Shown piece by piece: positions 1 through 6,000 of a DNA stretch of 10,425 nucleotides. The DNA is from an uncultured Eubacteriales bacterium (GTDB lineage: Bacteria; Bacillota; Clostridia; Christensenellales; Borkfalkiaceae): positions 1 through 10,425 of the forward strand of contig URHP01000056.1 in assembly GCA_900547645.1 (NCBI GenBank), read 5' to 3'. Position 1 is the stretch's first letter. Each line of letters begins with the position of its first letter. The translations under genes were made by a program, and so were the position numbers. Under the pieces are notes generated by a model. The model searched no databases. It was not told the DNA's origin and was given only the letters and a program-made list of their open reading frames with translations.

Positions 1-85
1 TAATACCGTTGTCTTTCAGGTGTTTGCGATGGATAGCCATCTCGTATTTGTTTCGGGAGAATCGATCTAATTTGTAAACCAACAA
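1..85 (-). pseudogene. Serine recombinase fragment, 5'-truncated, runs off left edge
   Basis: Read on the minus strand, this stretch encodes about 28 residues beginning LLVYKLDRFSRNKYEMAI and ending KHLKDNGI. This is the conserved 'VYKLDRFSRN' segment of the resolvase catalytic domain in large serine recombinases, the integrases of many clostridial mobile elements. In the family this segment lies well inside the catalytic domain. The N-terminal part carrying the catalytic serine should lie at higher coordinates but is absent: the frame continues only to a stop at 125-127, with unrelated residues and no plausible start. The C-terminal side lies outside the window. I read it as the remnant of a decayed or deleted element, or a rearranged copy at a contig edge. 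Family recognition rests on one short but distinctive motif. The region is AT-rich compared with the rest of the window, which fits transfer. Confidence 0.7.
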
Positions 86-120
86 GCGTATGGGTAAAAG
101 ATTAAAAAATGAGGGGAAAT

Positions 121-201
121 ATGTTTACAAAAGCAAAAAAATACAAATTTCTGATTGCAGGATTCATTGCGCTTTGCGTGATTGCAAGCTGCCTTTTGTA
201 A
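121..201 (+). CDS. Small hydrophobic peptide, 26 aa, unknown function
   Basis: This ATG-to-TAA ORF encodes a 26-residue peptide: a basic start (MFTKAKKYKF) followed by a hydrophobic stretch (LIAGFIALCVIASCLL). AGGGG lies 4 bases before the ATG, a slightly tight ribosome-binding site. A rho-independent terminator follows about 40 bases after the stop. The shape is that of a signal peptide or single membrane segment. IASC fits a lipoprotein lipobox, but only two residues follow the cysteine, so it cannot be an ordinary lipoprotein. It may be a genuine small membrane peptide, the surviving start of a broken lipoprotein gene, or a chance ORF. I do not recognise a family. A possible weak promoter (TTGTAA at 72-77, TAAAAG at 95-100, 17-base spacer) lies upstream. 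The terminator and ribosome site are the main reasons for listing it. Confidence 0.4.
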   Translation: MFTKAKKYKFLIAGFIALCVIASCLL

Positions 202-239
202 CGCTTTGGCGGATATTTCGCATAACGAACCGGAAAGGA

Positions 240-276
240 ACAGGGGAACGCGGTCGGCGTTCCCCTGTGTTTGTGT
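240..276 (+). terminator. Rho-independent terminator after the small ORF
   Basis: A perfect 11-bp stem (ACAGGGGAACG at 240-250 with CGTTCCCCTGT at 258-268) encloses a 7-base loop and is followed by GTTTGTGT. The stem is strong and GC-rich, but the T-tract is short and interrupted by G. It would end a plus-strand transcript from the small ORF and insulate the mdh promoter downstream. Confidence 0.6.
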
Positions 277-469
277 CCGGCGCTTTGCGTTGCGTGGCGG
301 CGACATGGGCGTGCGTCGCCCGGGCATCATGCTTCCGCGCGCGGGCGGTTTCTTGTGTAGGGCGGACTGCGTTCCGTCCGTGATGACGGGAAAGAAGGGT
401 GCGTCAAGGGATGCTTTGCGCAGCTTTGCATATTGCGGAAAATTCCGTCGTTTTTTGTGCGTTGCAGCC
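277..469. other. Intergenic stretch, no gene recognised
   Basis: No frame here has a convincing start, ribosome site and family resemblance. Minor hairpin potential exists: GGCGAC pairing with GTCGCC around 300-324, and a 4-bp CGGA/TCCG stem near 437-448 followed by a T-run at 451-456. Neither is long enough to call. Base composition is GC-rich like the genes to the right, unlike the AT-rich first 200 bases. Confidence 0.5.
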
Positions 470-498
470 TTGACAGAAAGGGACGTCGGTGTTATAAT
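470..498 (+). promoter_or_regulatory. Consensus sigma-A promoter for mdh-malic enzyme operon
   Basis: TTGACA at 470-475 and TATAAT at 493-498 are both perfect consensus hexamers, separated by exactly 17 bases. A TG at 490-491 adds an extended -10 element. Transcription should begin near 505, giving an untranslated leader of about 60 bases. I saw no Rex-type operator (TTGTGA-N6-TCACAA) overlapping it. By sequence this should be a strong, largely constitutive housekeeping promoter. Confidence 0.85.
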
Positions 499-567
499 GT
501 ATCGTGGGCGGGATGGGGAATATAATAAAATCGGCAATCTTATAAAGGACAGAGGCAAGAGAAAGAC

Positions 568-1506
568 ATGGAAAGAAAACCTACCAAAATCAGCATTATC
601 GGTGCGGGCGCGGTCGGGTCCTCCGTCGCGTTTTCCATCGCCACGCAGCGTCTCGTCGCGGAGATCGTCATTATCGATGTCAATGCGGAGAAGGCGGAAG
701 GCGAGGCAATGGACATCAGCCACGGCATCATCACGATGGGCTCGATGAACATTCACAGCGGCAGCTATGCGGACGTTGTGGACAGCGATCTCATCATCAT
801 CACCGCGGGCGTCGGCAGAAAGCCCGGCGAGACGCGGCTCGACCTTGCGGCGAAGAACGTCGCCATTGCGCGTGACGTCACCAAAAACCTCATGAAGTAC
901 TATAACGGCGGCGCCGTTATGGTCATTTCCAATCCCGTTGACGTCATCACCTATCTCATTCAGAAGGAGAGCGGCCTGCCCGCGGGCAGAGTGTTCGGCA
1001 CGGGTACCGTTCTGGACAGCGCGCGCTTCCGCTATTTCCTCTCTACGCGTCTGGATGCGGACATCCGCAACATTCACGGCTTTACGGCGGGCGAACACGG
1101 CGAGAGTCAGTTTGCGGTGTGGAGCTCGGTGCACGTTTCGGGCATGCGTCTGGATTCTTTCTGCGCCAAGCGCGGCATTGCGCTCGATAAGGACGAGGTC
1201 ATCAAGGACACCGTTTCCTCCGGCGCGCAGGTCATCAAGCGCAAGGGCGTGACGAACTACGCCATCGCAGCCATCGCCGCGGAACTTGCAAGCACGGTCG
1301 TCAAGAACAAGCACAGCATTTTCAGCGTGTCGAGCGTCCTGCACGACTATTACGGGATCAACGACGTCGCCATCAGCGTTCCTTCCTTCGTGGGGGACGA
1401 GGGCGTGGTCGGGAACCTCGTGTATGACTTCACCGCGGAAGAGACGGAAAAACTCCGCAATTCCGCAAAACAGCTCAGGGCATTCCTGGATTCCCTCGGA
1501 ATCTGA
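568..1506 (+). CDS. mdh: Malate dehydrogenase (LDH/MDH family, LDH-like)
   Basis: This 312-residue NAD-dependent 2-hydroxyacid dehydrogenase is full length for the LDH/MDH family. The Rossmann motif GAGAVG is at residues 12-17, and Asp37 at the end of the second strand favours NAD over NADP. Catalytic residues are present: Arg90, the Asp150/Arg153 pair in LDSAR, and His177 in GEHGES. Overall wording (GETRLDL, KGVTNYAIA) is LDH-like. However, the substrate-specificity position, Gln102 in LDH numbering within QKPGETR, is Arg here (Arg84, GRKPGETR). In Bacillus stearothermophilus LDH the Q102R change alone makes an efficient malate dehydrogenase, so oxaloacetate/malate is the likelier substrate. 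A malic enzyme gene begins 27 bases downstream in the same operon, which supports this. The start has an AGAGG site at 551-555, rather distant at 12 bases. Automatic annotation may call it L-lactate dehydrogenase. Confidence 0.85.
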   Translation: MERKPTKISIIGAGAVGSSVAFSIATQRLVAEIVIIDVNAEKAEGEAMDISHGIITMGSMNIHSGSYADVVDSDLIIITAGVGRKPGETRLDLAAKNVAIARDVTKNLMKYYNGGAVMVISNPVDVITYLIQKESGLPAGRVFGTGTVLDSARFRYFLSTRLDADIRNIHGFTAGEHGESQFAVWSSVHVSGMRLDSFCAKRGIALDKDEVIKDTVSSGAQVIKRKGVTNYAIAAIAAELASTVVKNKHSIFSVSSVLHDYYGINDVAISVPSFVGDEGVVGNLVYDFTAEETEKLRNSAKQLRAFLDSLGI

Positions 1507-1533
1507 AAATAAAATCTCTCAAGAGGTACGAAT

Positions 1534-2706
1534 ATGGATAAGAAACAGTATGCGCTTGACAAGCACAAGGAATGGAAGGGCAAGATCGAGGTCGTTACCC
1601 GCGCGCCCATCACCAACCGCGAAGAACTCGCCGTCGCCTATACGCCCGGCGTTGCCGAACCCTGCCTTGCCATCAGCAAGGACGTCGATCTTTCCTACGT
1701 CTATACGCGCCGCGCCAATCTTGTCGCGGTCGTCACGGACGGTACCGCCGTTCTCGGTCTGGGCGACATCGGTCCCGAAGCGGGCATGCCCGTCATGGAG
1801 GGCAAGTGCGCGCTCTTCAAGACGTTCGGCGACGTTGACGCGTTCCCCCTGTGCGTGCGCAGCAAGGACGTGGACGAGATCGTCCGCACCGTTCAGCTGC
1901 TTGCCGGGAGCTTCGGCGGCATCAACCTTGAGGACATTTCCGCGCCCCGCTGCTTCGAGATCGAAAAGCGCCTCAAAGAGGTCTGCGATATTCCGATTTT
2001 CCACGACGATCAGCACGGCACGGCGGTCGTGACGCTTGCGGCGATGATCAACGCGCTGAAGCTGGTCGGCAAGAAGATGGAAGATCTCTCCGTCGTCGTC
2101 AACGGTTCGGGTGCGGCGGGCATCGCCATCACCAAGCTGCTCATGAGCAGAGGACTGAAGAAGGTCATCCTGTGTGACAGAAAGGGCGCGATCTATGAGG
2201 GACGCGACGGGCTCAATCCCATCAAAGAGGAGATGGCGAAGATCTCCAACCTTGAAAAGAAGCAGGGAAGCCTTGCCGAAGTCATCAAGGGCGCGGACGT
2301 GTTTATCGGCGTTTCCGCTCCCGGCAGCCTGACGACAGAGATGGTCAAGACGATGGCGCCCGATCCCATCATCTTTGCGATGGCGAATCCCGTTCCCGAG
2401 ATCATGCCTGACGAAGCGAAGGCGGCGGGCGTGCGCATCATGGGCACGGGCAGGAGCGACTTCCCCAACCAGATCAACAACGTTCTGGCATTCCCCGGGA
2501 TCTTCCGCGGTGCGCTTGACGTGCGCGCGAGCGACATCAACGACGAAATGAAGATCGCGGCGGCGGAGGCGATCGCTTCCGTCATTCCCGAAAGCGAGCT
2601 TACGCCCGACTATATCATTCCCGATTCCTTTAACCCTCACGTCAAGGACGCGGTGGCGGAAGCGGTCAAGGCGGCGGCGCGCAAGACGGGCGTTGCAAGG
2701 ATCTGA
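1534..2706 (+). CDS. Malic enzyme (malate -> pyruvate + CO2)
   Basis: This 390-residue protein is the short bacterial malic enzyme, without the phosphotransacetylase-like domain of long MaeB. It oxidatively decarboxylates malate to pyruvate in the cytoplasm. The N-terminal domain has Tyr36 in AVAYTPGVAEPC and the catalytic Lys91 in EGKCALFKTFGDVDAFP. The metal-binding acids are Glu133/Asp134 in GGINLEDISAP and an Asp in HDDQHGT (157-163). The NAD(P) fold follows with G191-S-G193-A-A-G196. The second-strand end reads CDRKG; I do not think cofactor preference can be decided from this. AAGAGG at 1521-1526, 7 bases before the ATG, is a good ribosome site. The 27-base gap from mdh holds no terminator, so the two are cotranscribed. 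Together they convert oxaloacetate to pyruvate, bypassing or replacing pyruvate kinase when oxaloacetate comes from PEP. Confidence 0.93.
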   Translation: MDKKQYALDKHKEWKGKIEVVTRAPITNREELAVAYTPGVAEPCLAISKDVDLSYVYTRRANLVAVVTDGTAVLGLGDIGPEAGMPVMEGKCALFKTFGDVDAFPLCVRSKDVDEIVRTVQLLAGSFGGINLEDISAPRCFEIEKRLKEVCDIPIFHDDQHGTAVVTLAAMINALKLVGKKMEDLSVVVNGSGAAGIAITKLLMSRGLKKVILCDRKGAIYEGRDGLNPIKEEMAKISNLEKKQGSLAEVIKGADVFIGVSAPGSLTTEMVKTMAPDPIIFAMANPVPEIMPDEAKAAGVRIMGTGRSDFPNQINNVLAFPGIFRGALDVRASDINDEMKIAAAEAIASVIPESELTPDYIIPDSFNPHVKDAVAEAVKAAARKTGVARI

Positions 2707-2726
2707 CCGAACATTACATGACACGG

Positions 2727-2760
2727 AAAGCCCCGTCCGATCGGACGGGGCTTTGTTTTT
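2727..2760 (+). terminator. Strong rho-independent terminator after malic enzyme
   Basis: Bases 2727-2754 form a perfect 28-base palindrome (half-site AAAGCCCCGTCCGA), giving at least a 12-bp GC-rich stem with a tiny GATC loop. It is followed by GTTTTT. It lies 20 bases after the malic enzyme stop and closes the mdh operon. Confidence 0.93.
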
Positions 2761-2845
2761 GCAGAGCGGGCATCGCATTCAAGAAAAAGAAAGACGGCGC
2801 GGTATAAATCGTCTGTAAGCCGTTTGGCATTTTTTTTCCAAACCC

Positions 2846-2874
2846 TTTACAAAATGAAATAAATGTGGTATACT
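2846..2874 (+). promoter_or_regulatory. Sigma-A promoter for nrdR-ispG-exonuclease operon
   Basis: TTTACA at 2846-2851 and TATACT at 2869-2874 are separated by 17 bases, with an extended -10 TGG immediately before the -10. Predicted transcription start is near 2881, giving an untranslated leader of about 40 bases before the nrdR ATG at 2921. The surrounding DNA is AT-rich, as expected of a promoter. Confidence 0.8.
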
Positions 2875-2891
2875 GTATAAAATTGACCACA
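2864..2891. promoter_or_regulatory. Inverted repeat over -10 and start site, possible operator
   Basis: TGTGGT (2864-2869) and ACCACA (2886-2891) are exact inverted repeats 16 bases apart. They overlap the -10 element and the predicted start of the nrdR transcript. An inner ATAC-T-GTAT dyad lies at 2870-2878. The position suits a repressor, but the sequence does not fit the NrdR box I know (roughly ACAC-N8-GTGT), so no regulator is assigned. Six-base arms can arise by chance. Confidence 0.3.
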
Positions 2892-2920
2892 AAATATACG
2901 GTTTGACGAAGGAGAAACAT

Positions 2921-3394
2921 ATGCGCTGCCTGTATTGCAACTGTACGGAGAGCAAGGTCATCGATTCGCGCTCGGCGGATGACGAGCGCACCATTCGCCG
3001 CCGCCGCGAATGCATGGGCTGCGGCAGGCGCTTTACAACGTACGAGACCATCGAAGTCGCACCCATTCTCGTCGTCAAGTCGGACGGGACGCGTCAGGCG
3101 TTCGATCTCGGCAAGATCAAACGCGGCGTCATCAAGGCGTGCGAAAAACGCCCCGTTCCCATTGAAAAGATCGATGCGCTCGCCGAGGATATTGCCAAGC
3201 GCATCTACAATTCCATGGAGCAGGAGATCTCCTCCAAAAAGATCGGCGAAATGGTCATGGAAGGGCTGCAAAAGCTCGATGAAGTGGCGTACGTGCGCTA
3301 TGCTTCGGTGTATCGCTCTTTCAAGGATATTTCCTCGTTCATGGCGGAACTGCAGAAGATGATCGAAAAGAAGGAAGAGGAAACAAAGGCATAA
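2921..3394 (+). CDS. nrdR: Transcriptional repressor NrdR
   Basis: This 157-residue protein is the normal length of NrdR, the ATP/dATP-sensing repressor of ribonucleotide reductase genes. Its N-terminal zinc ribbon has Cys3/Cys6 (MRCLYC) and Cys31/Cys34 (RRECMGCGRRF). The RRRRECxxCxxRFTTYE signature is followed by an ATP-cone domain from about residue 48 to 138. I chose the ATG at 2921 because AAGGAG lies at 2909-2914, 6 bases upstream, and because NrdR proteins begin with MRCP/LYC. An in-frame TTG at 2903 would place the ribosome site inside the gene. The stop codon overlaps the ispG start by one base (TAATG), so the two are translationally coupled. No ribonucleotide reductase genes are in the window, so its targets lie elsewhere. 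Confidence 0.95.
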   Translation: MRCLYCNCTESKVIDSRSADDERTIRRRRECMGCGRRFTTYETIEVAPILVVKSDGTRQAFDLGKIKRGVIKACEKRPVPIEKIDALAEDIAKRIYNSMEQEISSKKIGEMVMEGLQKLDEVAYVRYASVYRSFKDISSFMAELQKMIEKKEEETKA

Positions 3395-4431
3395 TGATCC
3401 GGAGTGTACGCGTCGGGAGCACGCTTTTGGGCGGCGGCAGCATTCCCGTGCAGAGCATGACGACAACCAAGACGAGCGACGTGGAAAAGAGCGTCGCTCA
3501 AATTCTTTCCCTGCAGGATGCGGGCTGCGACATCGTGCGCGTTGCGGTGGCGGACGAAGAGGATGCGCTTGCCCTGCGCGCGATCAAGGCGCGCGTGAGC
3601 GCGCCCGTCGTGGCGGACGTGCATTTTTCGGCGAAACTTGCGGTGCTTGCCGTGGAGAACGGCGCGGATAAACTGCGCATCAATCCGGGCAATATCGGCG
3701 GGGAAGCGGAGATCGCGCGCGTTGCCGACTGCGTGAAGGCGCACCGCGTTCCCGTGCGCGTGGGCGCGAATACGGGGAGCATCGAAAAGGAGCATTTTGC
3801 CAGATACGGCAGAAGCGCGCAGGCGCTCGTCGAGAGCGCGCTCTCGAACGTCGCCGTGCTGGAGCGGCACGGCGTGGGGGACATCGTCATCTCCGTCAAG
3901 GCGTCCGACGTCCCGCTCACGGTGGAAGCGTACACGCTGCTGCGGAAGCGCTGCGATTATCCGCTGCATCTCGGCGTGACCGAAGCGGGCACGCGCGGGA
4001 CGGGTATCGTCAAGAGCAGCGTGGGCATCGGTTCGCTGCTGCTTGCGGGCATCGGCGAGACCATCCGCGTCTCTCTTTCCGCCGATCCCGTCGAGGAAGT
4101 GTATGCCGGGCATGCGATCTTGCGCGCCTGCGGGCTGGAGCAGGACTATGTGGAAGTGGTCGCCTGTCCCACCTGCGGCAGGTGCCGCTACGACTGTATC
4201 GGGCTGGCGTCGCGCGTGGAGGCGCGCGTGCGCACGGTCAGGAAAAAGCTCAAAGTCGCCGTCATGGGCTGCGTCGTCAACGGTCCCGGCGAGGCGCGGG
4301 GGTGCGACCTCGGCATCGCGGGCGGCGATCGGTACTGCGTCATCATACAGAAGGGAAGACCGGACGAGAGAGTCGCCGCAGAGGATGCGGAACGCGTCTT
4401 TTTCGGGCGGCTCGGAGAATTGATCGGATGA
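3394..4431 (+). CDS. ispG: 4-hydroxy-3-methylbut-2-enyl-diphosphate synthase IspG
   Basis: This 345-residue protein is the two-domain bacterial IspG (GcpE). It converts methylerythritol cyclodiphosphate to HMBPP in the MEP isoprenoid pathway, using a [4Fe-4S] cluster. The N-terminal TIM barrel carries VQSMTTTKTSDV, DIVRVAV, VVADVHF and LRINPGNIG. The C-terminal cluster domain has Cys258 and Cys261 (ACPTCGR), Cys293 (MGCVVNGPGEA) and Glu300. These correspond to E. coli Cys270, Cys273, Cys305 and Glu312 with a constant 12-residue offset, so all ligands are present. The start overlaps the nrdR stop (TAATG) and the stop overlaps the next ATG (ATGA). In Bacillota ispG commonly sits just upstream of polC and rimP, as it does here. 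nrdR takes the place where dxr and rseP often lie. Confidence 0.96.
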   Translation: MIRSVRVGSTLLGGGSIPVQSMTTTKTSDVEKSVAQILSLQDAGCDIVRVAVADEEDALALRAIKARVSAPVVADVHFSAKLAVLAVENGADKLRINPGNIGGEAEIARVADCVKAHRVPVRVGANTGSIEKEHFARYGRSAQALVESALSNVAVLERHGVGDIVISVKASDVPLTVEAYTLLRKRCDYPLHLGVTEAGTRGTGIVKSSVGIGSLLLAGIGETIRVSLSADPVEEVYAGHAILRACGLEQDYVEVVACPTCGRCRYDCIGLASRVEARVRTVRKKLKVAVMGCVVNGPGEARGCDLGIAGGDRYCVIIQKGRPDERVAAEDAERVFFGRLGELIG

Positions 4432-5939
4432 AGAGCAAGGAATATCTGGAGGAGATCCGCAAGGCGCCGGGGCTTCGGCGGGCGGTGCTTCGTAAAATCG
4501 AGGTCGCACGCCGCACGGCGACCTTTCATCTGGTGACGGACGTCACCTATTCGCCCGAGGACGTGGAGTATGCCCGCGGCGTGACGCAAAAATACGTTCC
4601 CGAAGGATTTACGGCGGAAGTGCGCGTGCTGAAGTCCGTGCCGGACGAGGCAGGCGTGCGCCGCGCGGTGGCGGACATTTTGAAGAACCGCTTCCCGGGC
4701 GTCGCCGCGTTCGTCGATCCCGAGGATATTGCCGTCACGGTGGACGAGGGCGGCGGAAGGTTCTTCGTCTCGGTGGGGCAGATGGAGCGCGAGCGGATGC
4801 TCGGCGACGGGATCCTCGACGCGGTGAGCGCCGAGCTTGCCAGACAGTTCTGCGGGACGTGGTTCGGCGAAGTGCGGTTCATCGAGAAAGAGCGCGGAGA
4901 GATCGAACACGCCGCCCCGCCCGAGGCGGAGTTTGTGGCTGCGCCGCGCTTTTTCCCCATCGAGGGCTACGAGCCCATCGACGGTGCAAAGCCGTCGAAC
5001 GCCATCTATATTGCAGACCTCGTCAAAGAGATGACCAACGTGACCGTCTGCGGAACGGTCTCGTACATTGAAGAGCGCGAGACCAGGTCGGGCAAGCCCT
5101 ATTTTTCCGTGACGGTCTCGGATGCGACGGGGCAGCTGCGCAGTTCGTACTTCTCCAAGAAGGCGACCGTAGAGAAGGTGCGCGGCGTGAAGCAGGGGGA
5201 CAGCGTTTGTCTGACGGGGGACAACGAACTGTATAACGGCGGACTTTCCTTCCGTGCCAAACAGATCGATCTCGGACATGCTCCCGACGGATTTGTGCCG
5301 GAAGAACGTCCTTCCCGCCCCGTACCCGCGCAGTACCGCACGGTATTTCCCGCGCCCGTCACCGACTTCGTGCAGGGCACGCTGTTTGCGGGCAAGCCGC
5401 TGCCCGAGGCAGTCACGAAACAGGACTTCGTCGTATTCGATCTGGAAACGACGGGACTCAACAATTCGCCCGTGACGGGGACGATGGACCGCATCATCGA
5501 ACTCGGCGCGGTCAGGATCCGCGGCGGGCAGATCTCGGAAAAATTTTCCACGTTCGTCGCCTGTCCCGTACGGCTGTCGGAGGAGATCGTCAAGATCACG
5601 GGGATCACCGACGATATGCTGGTCGGGGCGCCCGCCGTGGGGGACGTGCTCGCCGACTTTTACAAATTTTCGGCGGGGTGCGCGCTGGTGGGGCACAACG
5701 TGCAGTTTGACTACAAGTTTATCCGCTATTACGGCGAGCAGGAGGGCTTCCTGTTCGATCAGCGGCAGTATGACACCATGGTCATGTCGCAGCGCACGCT
5801 GCGACTGCCGCACAACCGTCTCAACGACGTGGCGGACTATTTCGGTTTCACTTTCCACCATCACCGCGCGTTTGACGACGCGTTCGTCACCGCCAAGGTC
5901 TTTCTGGAACTTGCCCGCATGGCGCAGAAGCTCGAATGA
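4428..5939 (+). CDS. PolC-derived 3'-5' exonuclease without PHP or polymerase domains
   Basis: This 503-residue protein has three parts. Residues 1 to about 165 resemble PolC's N-terminal region (EYLEEIRKA, KIEVARRTATFHLVTDV, then charged alpha/beta sequence). Residues ~200-285 are the PolC-type OB fold (NVTVCGTVSYIEERETRSGK, SDATGQLRSSYF). From ~330 to the end is a DnaQ/PolC-type DEDDh exonuclease with all catalytic residues: Asp338 and Glu340 (FDLETTGL), Asp428 (HNVQFDYKF), His479 and Asp484 (HRAFDD). True PolC is about 1400 residues, has its exonuclease inserted into a PHP domain, and ends in the polymerase core. Here a roughly 50-residue linker with no PHP motif joins OB to exonuclease, and the protein stops cleanly at MAQKLE. 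The ATG overlaps the ispG stop, with GGAG at 4414-4417. Its position between ispG and rimP is the usual polC locus. It is probably an active nuclease acting in DNA repair or proofreading; whether a full polC exists elsewhere cannot be seen. Confidence 0.85.
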   Translation: MKSKEYLEEIRKAPGLRRAVLRKIEVARRTATFHLVTDVTYSPEDVEYARGVTQKYVPEGFTAEVRVLKSVPDEAGVRRAVADILKNRFPGVAAFVDPEDIAVTVDEGGGRFFVSVGQMERERMLGDGILDAVSAELARQFCGTWFGEVRFIEKERGEIEHAAPPEAEFVAAPRFFPIEGYEPIDGAKPSNAIYIADLVKEMTNVTVCGTVSYIEERETRSGKPYFSVTVSDATGQLRSSYFSKKATVEKVRGVKQGDSVCLTGDNELYNGGLSFRAKQIDLGHAPDGFVPEERPSRPVPAQYRTVFPAPVTDFVQGTLFAGKPLPEAVTKQDFVVFDLETTGLNNSPVTGTMDRIIELGAVRIRGGQISEKFSTFVACPVRLSEEIVKITGITDDMLVGAPAVGDVLADFYKFSAGCALVGHNVQFDYKFIRYYGEQEGFLFDQRQYDTMVMSQRTLRLPHNRLNDVADYFGFTFHHHRAFDDAFVTAKVFLELARMAQKLE

Positions 5940-5958
5940 AAATTCTCTGCGGAAATGC

Positions 5959-5987
5959 TTGCATTTTTCGGAAGAACGTGGTAAACT
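5959..5987 (+). promoter_or_regulatory. Promoter of the rimP-nusA-infB operon
   Basis: TTGCAT at 5959-5964 and TAAACT at 5982-5987 are separated by 17 bases, with an extended -10 TGG directly upstream of the -10. Predicted start is near 5994, just before the structured leader. A weak G-U-containing hairpin (5952-5970, T-rich 3' arm) overlaps the -35 and might attenuate read-through from the exonuclease gene, but I would not call it a terminator. Confidence 0.7.
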
Positions 5988-6000
5988 AAGGATGATCTTA

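Noticed and set aside
436..456. Hairpin plus T-run just before the mdh promoter
   Set aside because: Only 4 paired bases (CGGA/TCCG) precede the T-run; too short for a terminator and no gene ends there.
67..1344. A 425-codon open frame on the minus strand opposite mdh
   Set aside because: It overlaps the conserved mdh gene and its promoter, has no recognisable domain and no ribosome site supporting a start.
1519..2778. A 419-codon open frame on the minus strand opposite malic enzyme
   Set aside because: It lies across the malic enzyme gene and its terminator and shows only the antisense composition bias.
2823..2842. TTTGG/CCAAA repeat flanking a T-run upstream of nrdR
   Set aside because: Five-base arms in AT-rich sequence are expected by chance, and there is no gene just upstream needing a second terminator.
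2903..2920. Longer nrdR start at TTG 2903
   Set aside because: The AAGGAG ribosome site would lie inside the gene; NrdR begins MRCxYC, matching the ATG at 2921.
5952..5971. Possible terminator after the exonuclease gene
   Set aside because: The stem needs G-U pairs, has T's only within its 3' arm, and overlaps the -35 of the rimP promoter; too weak to call.
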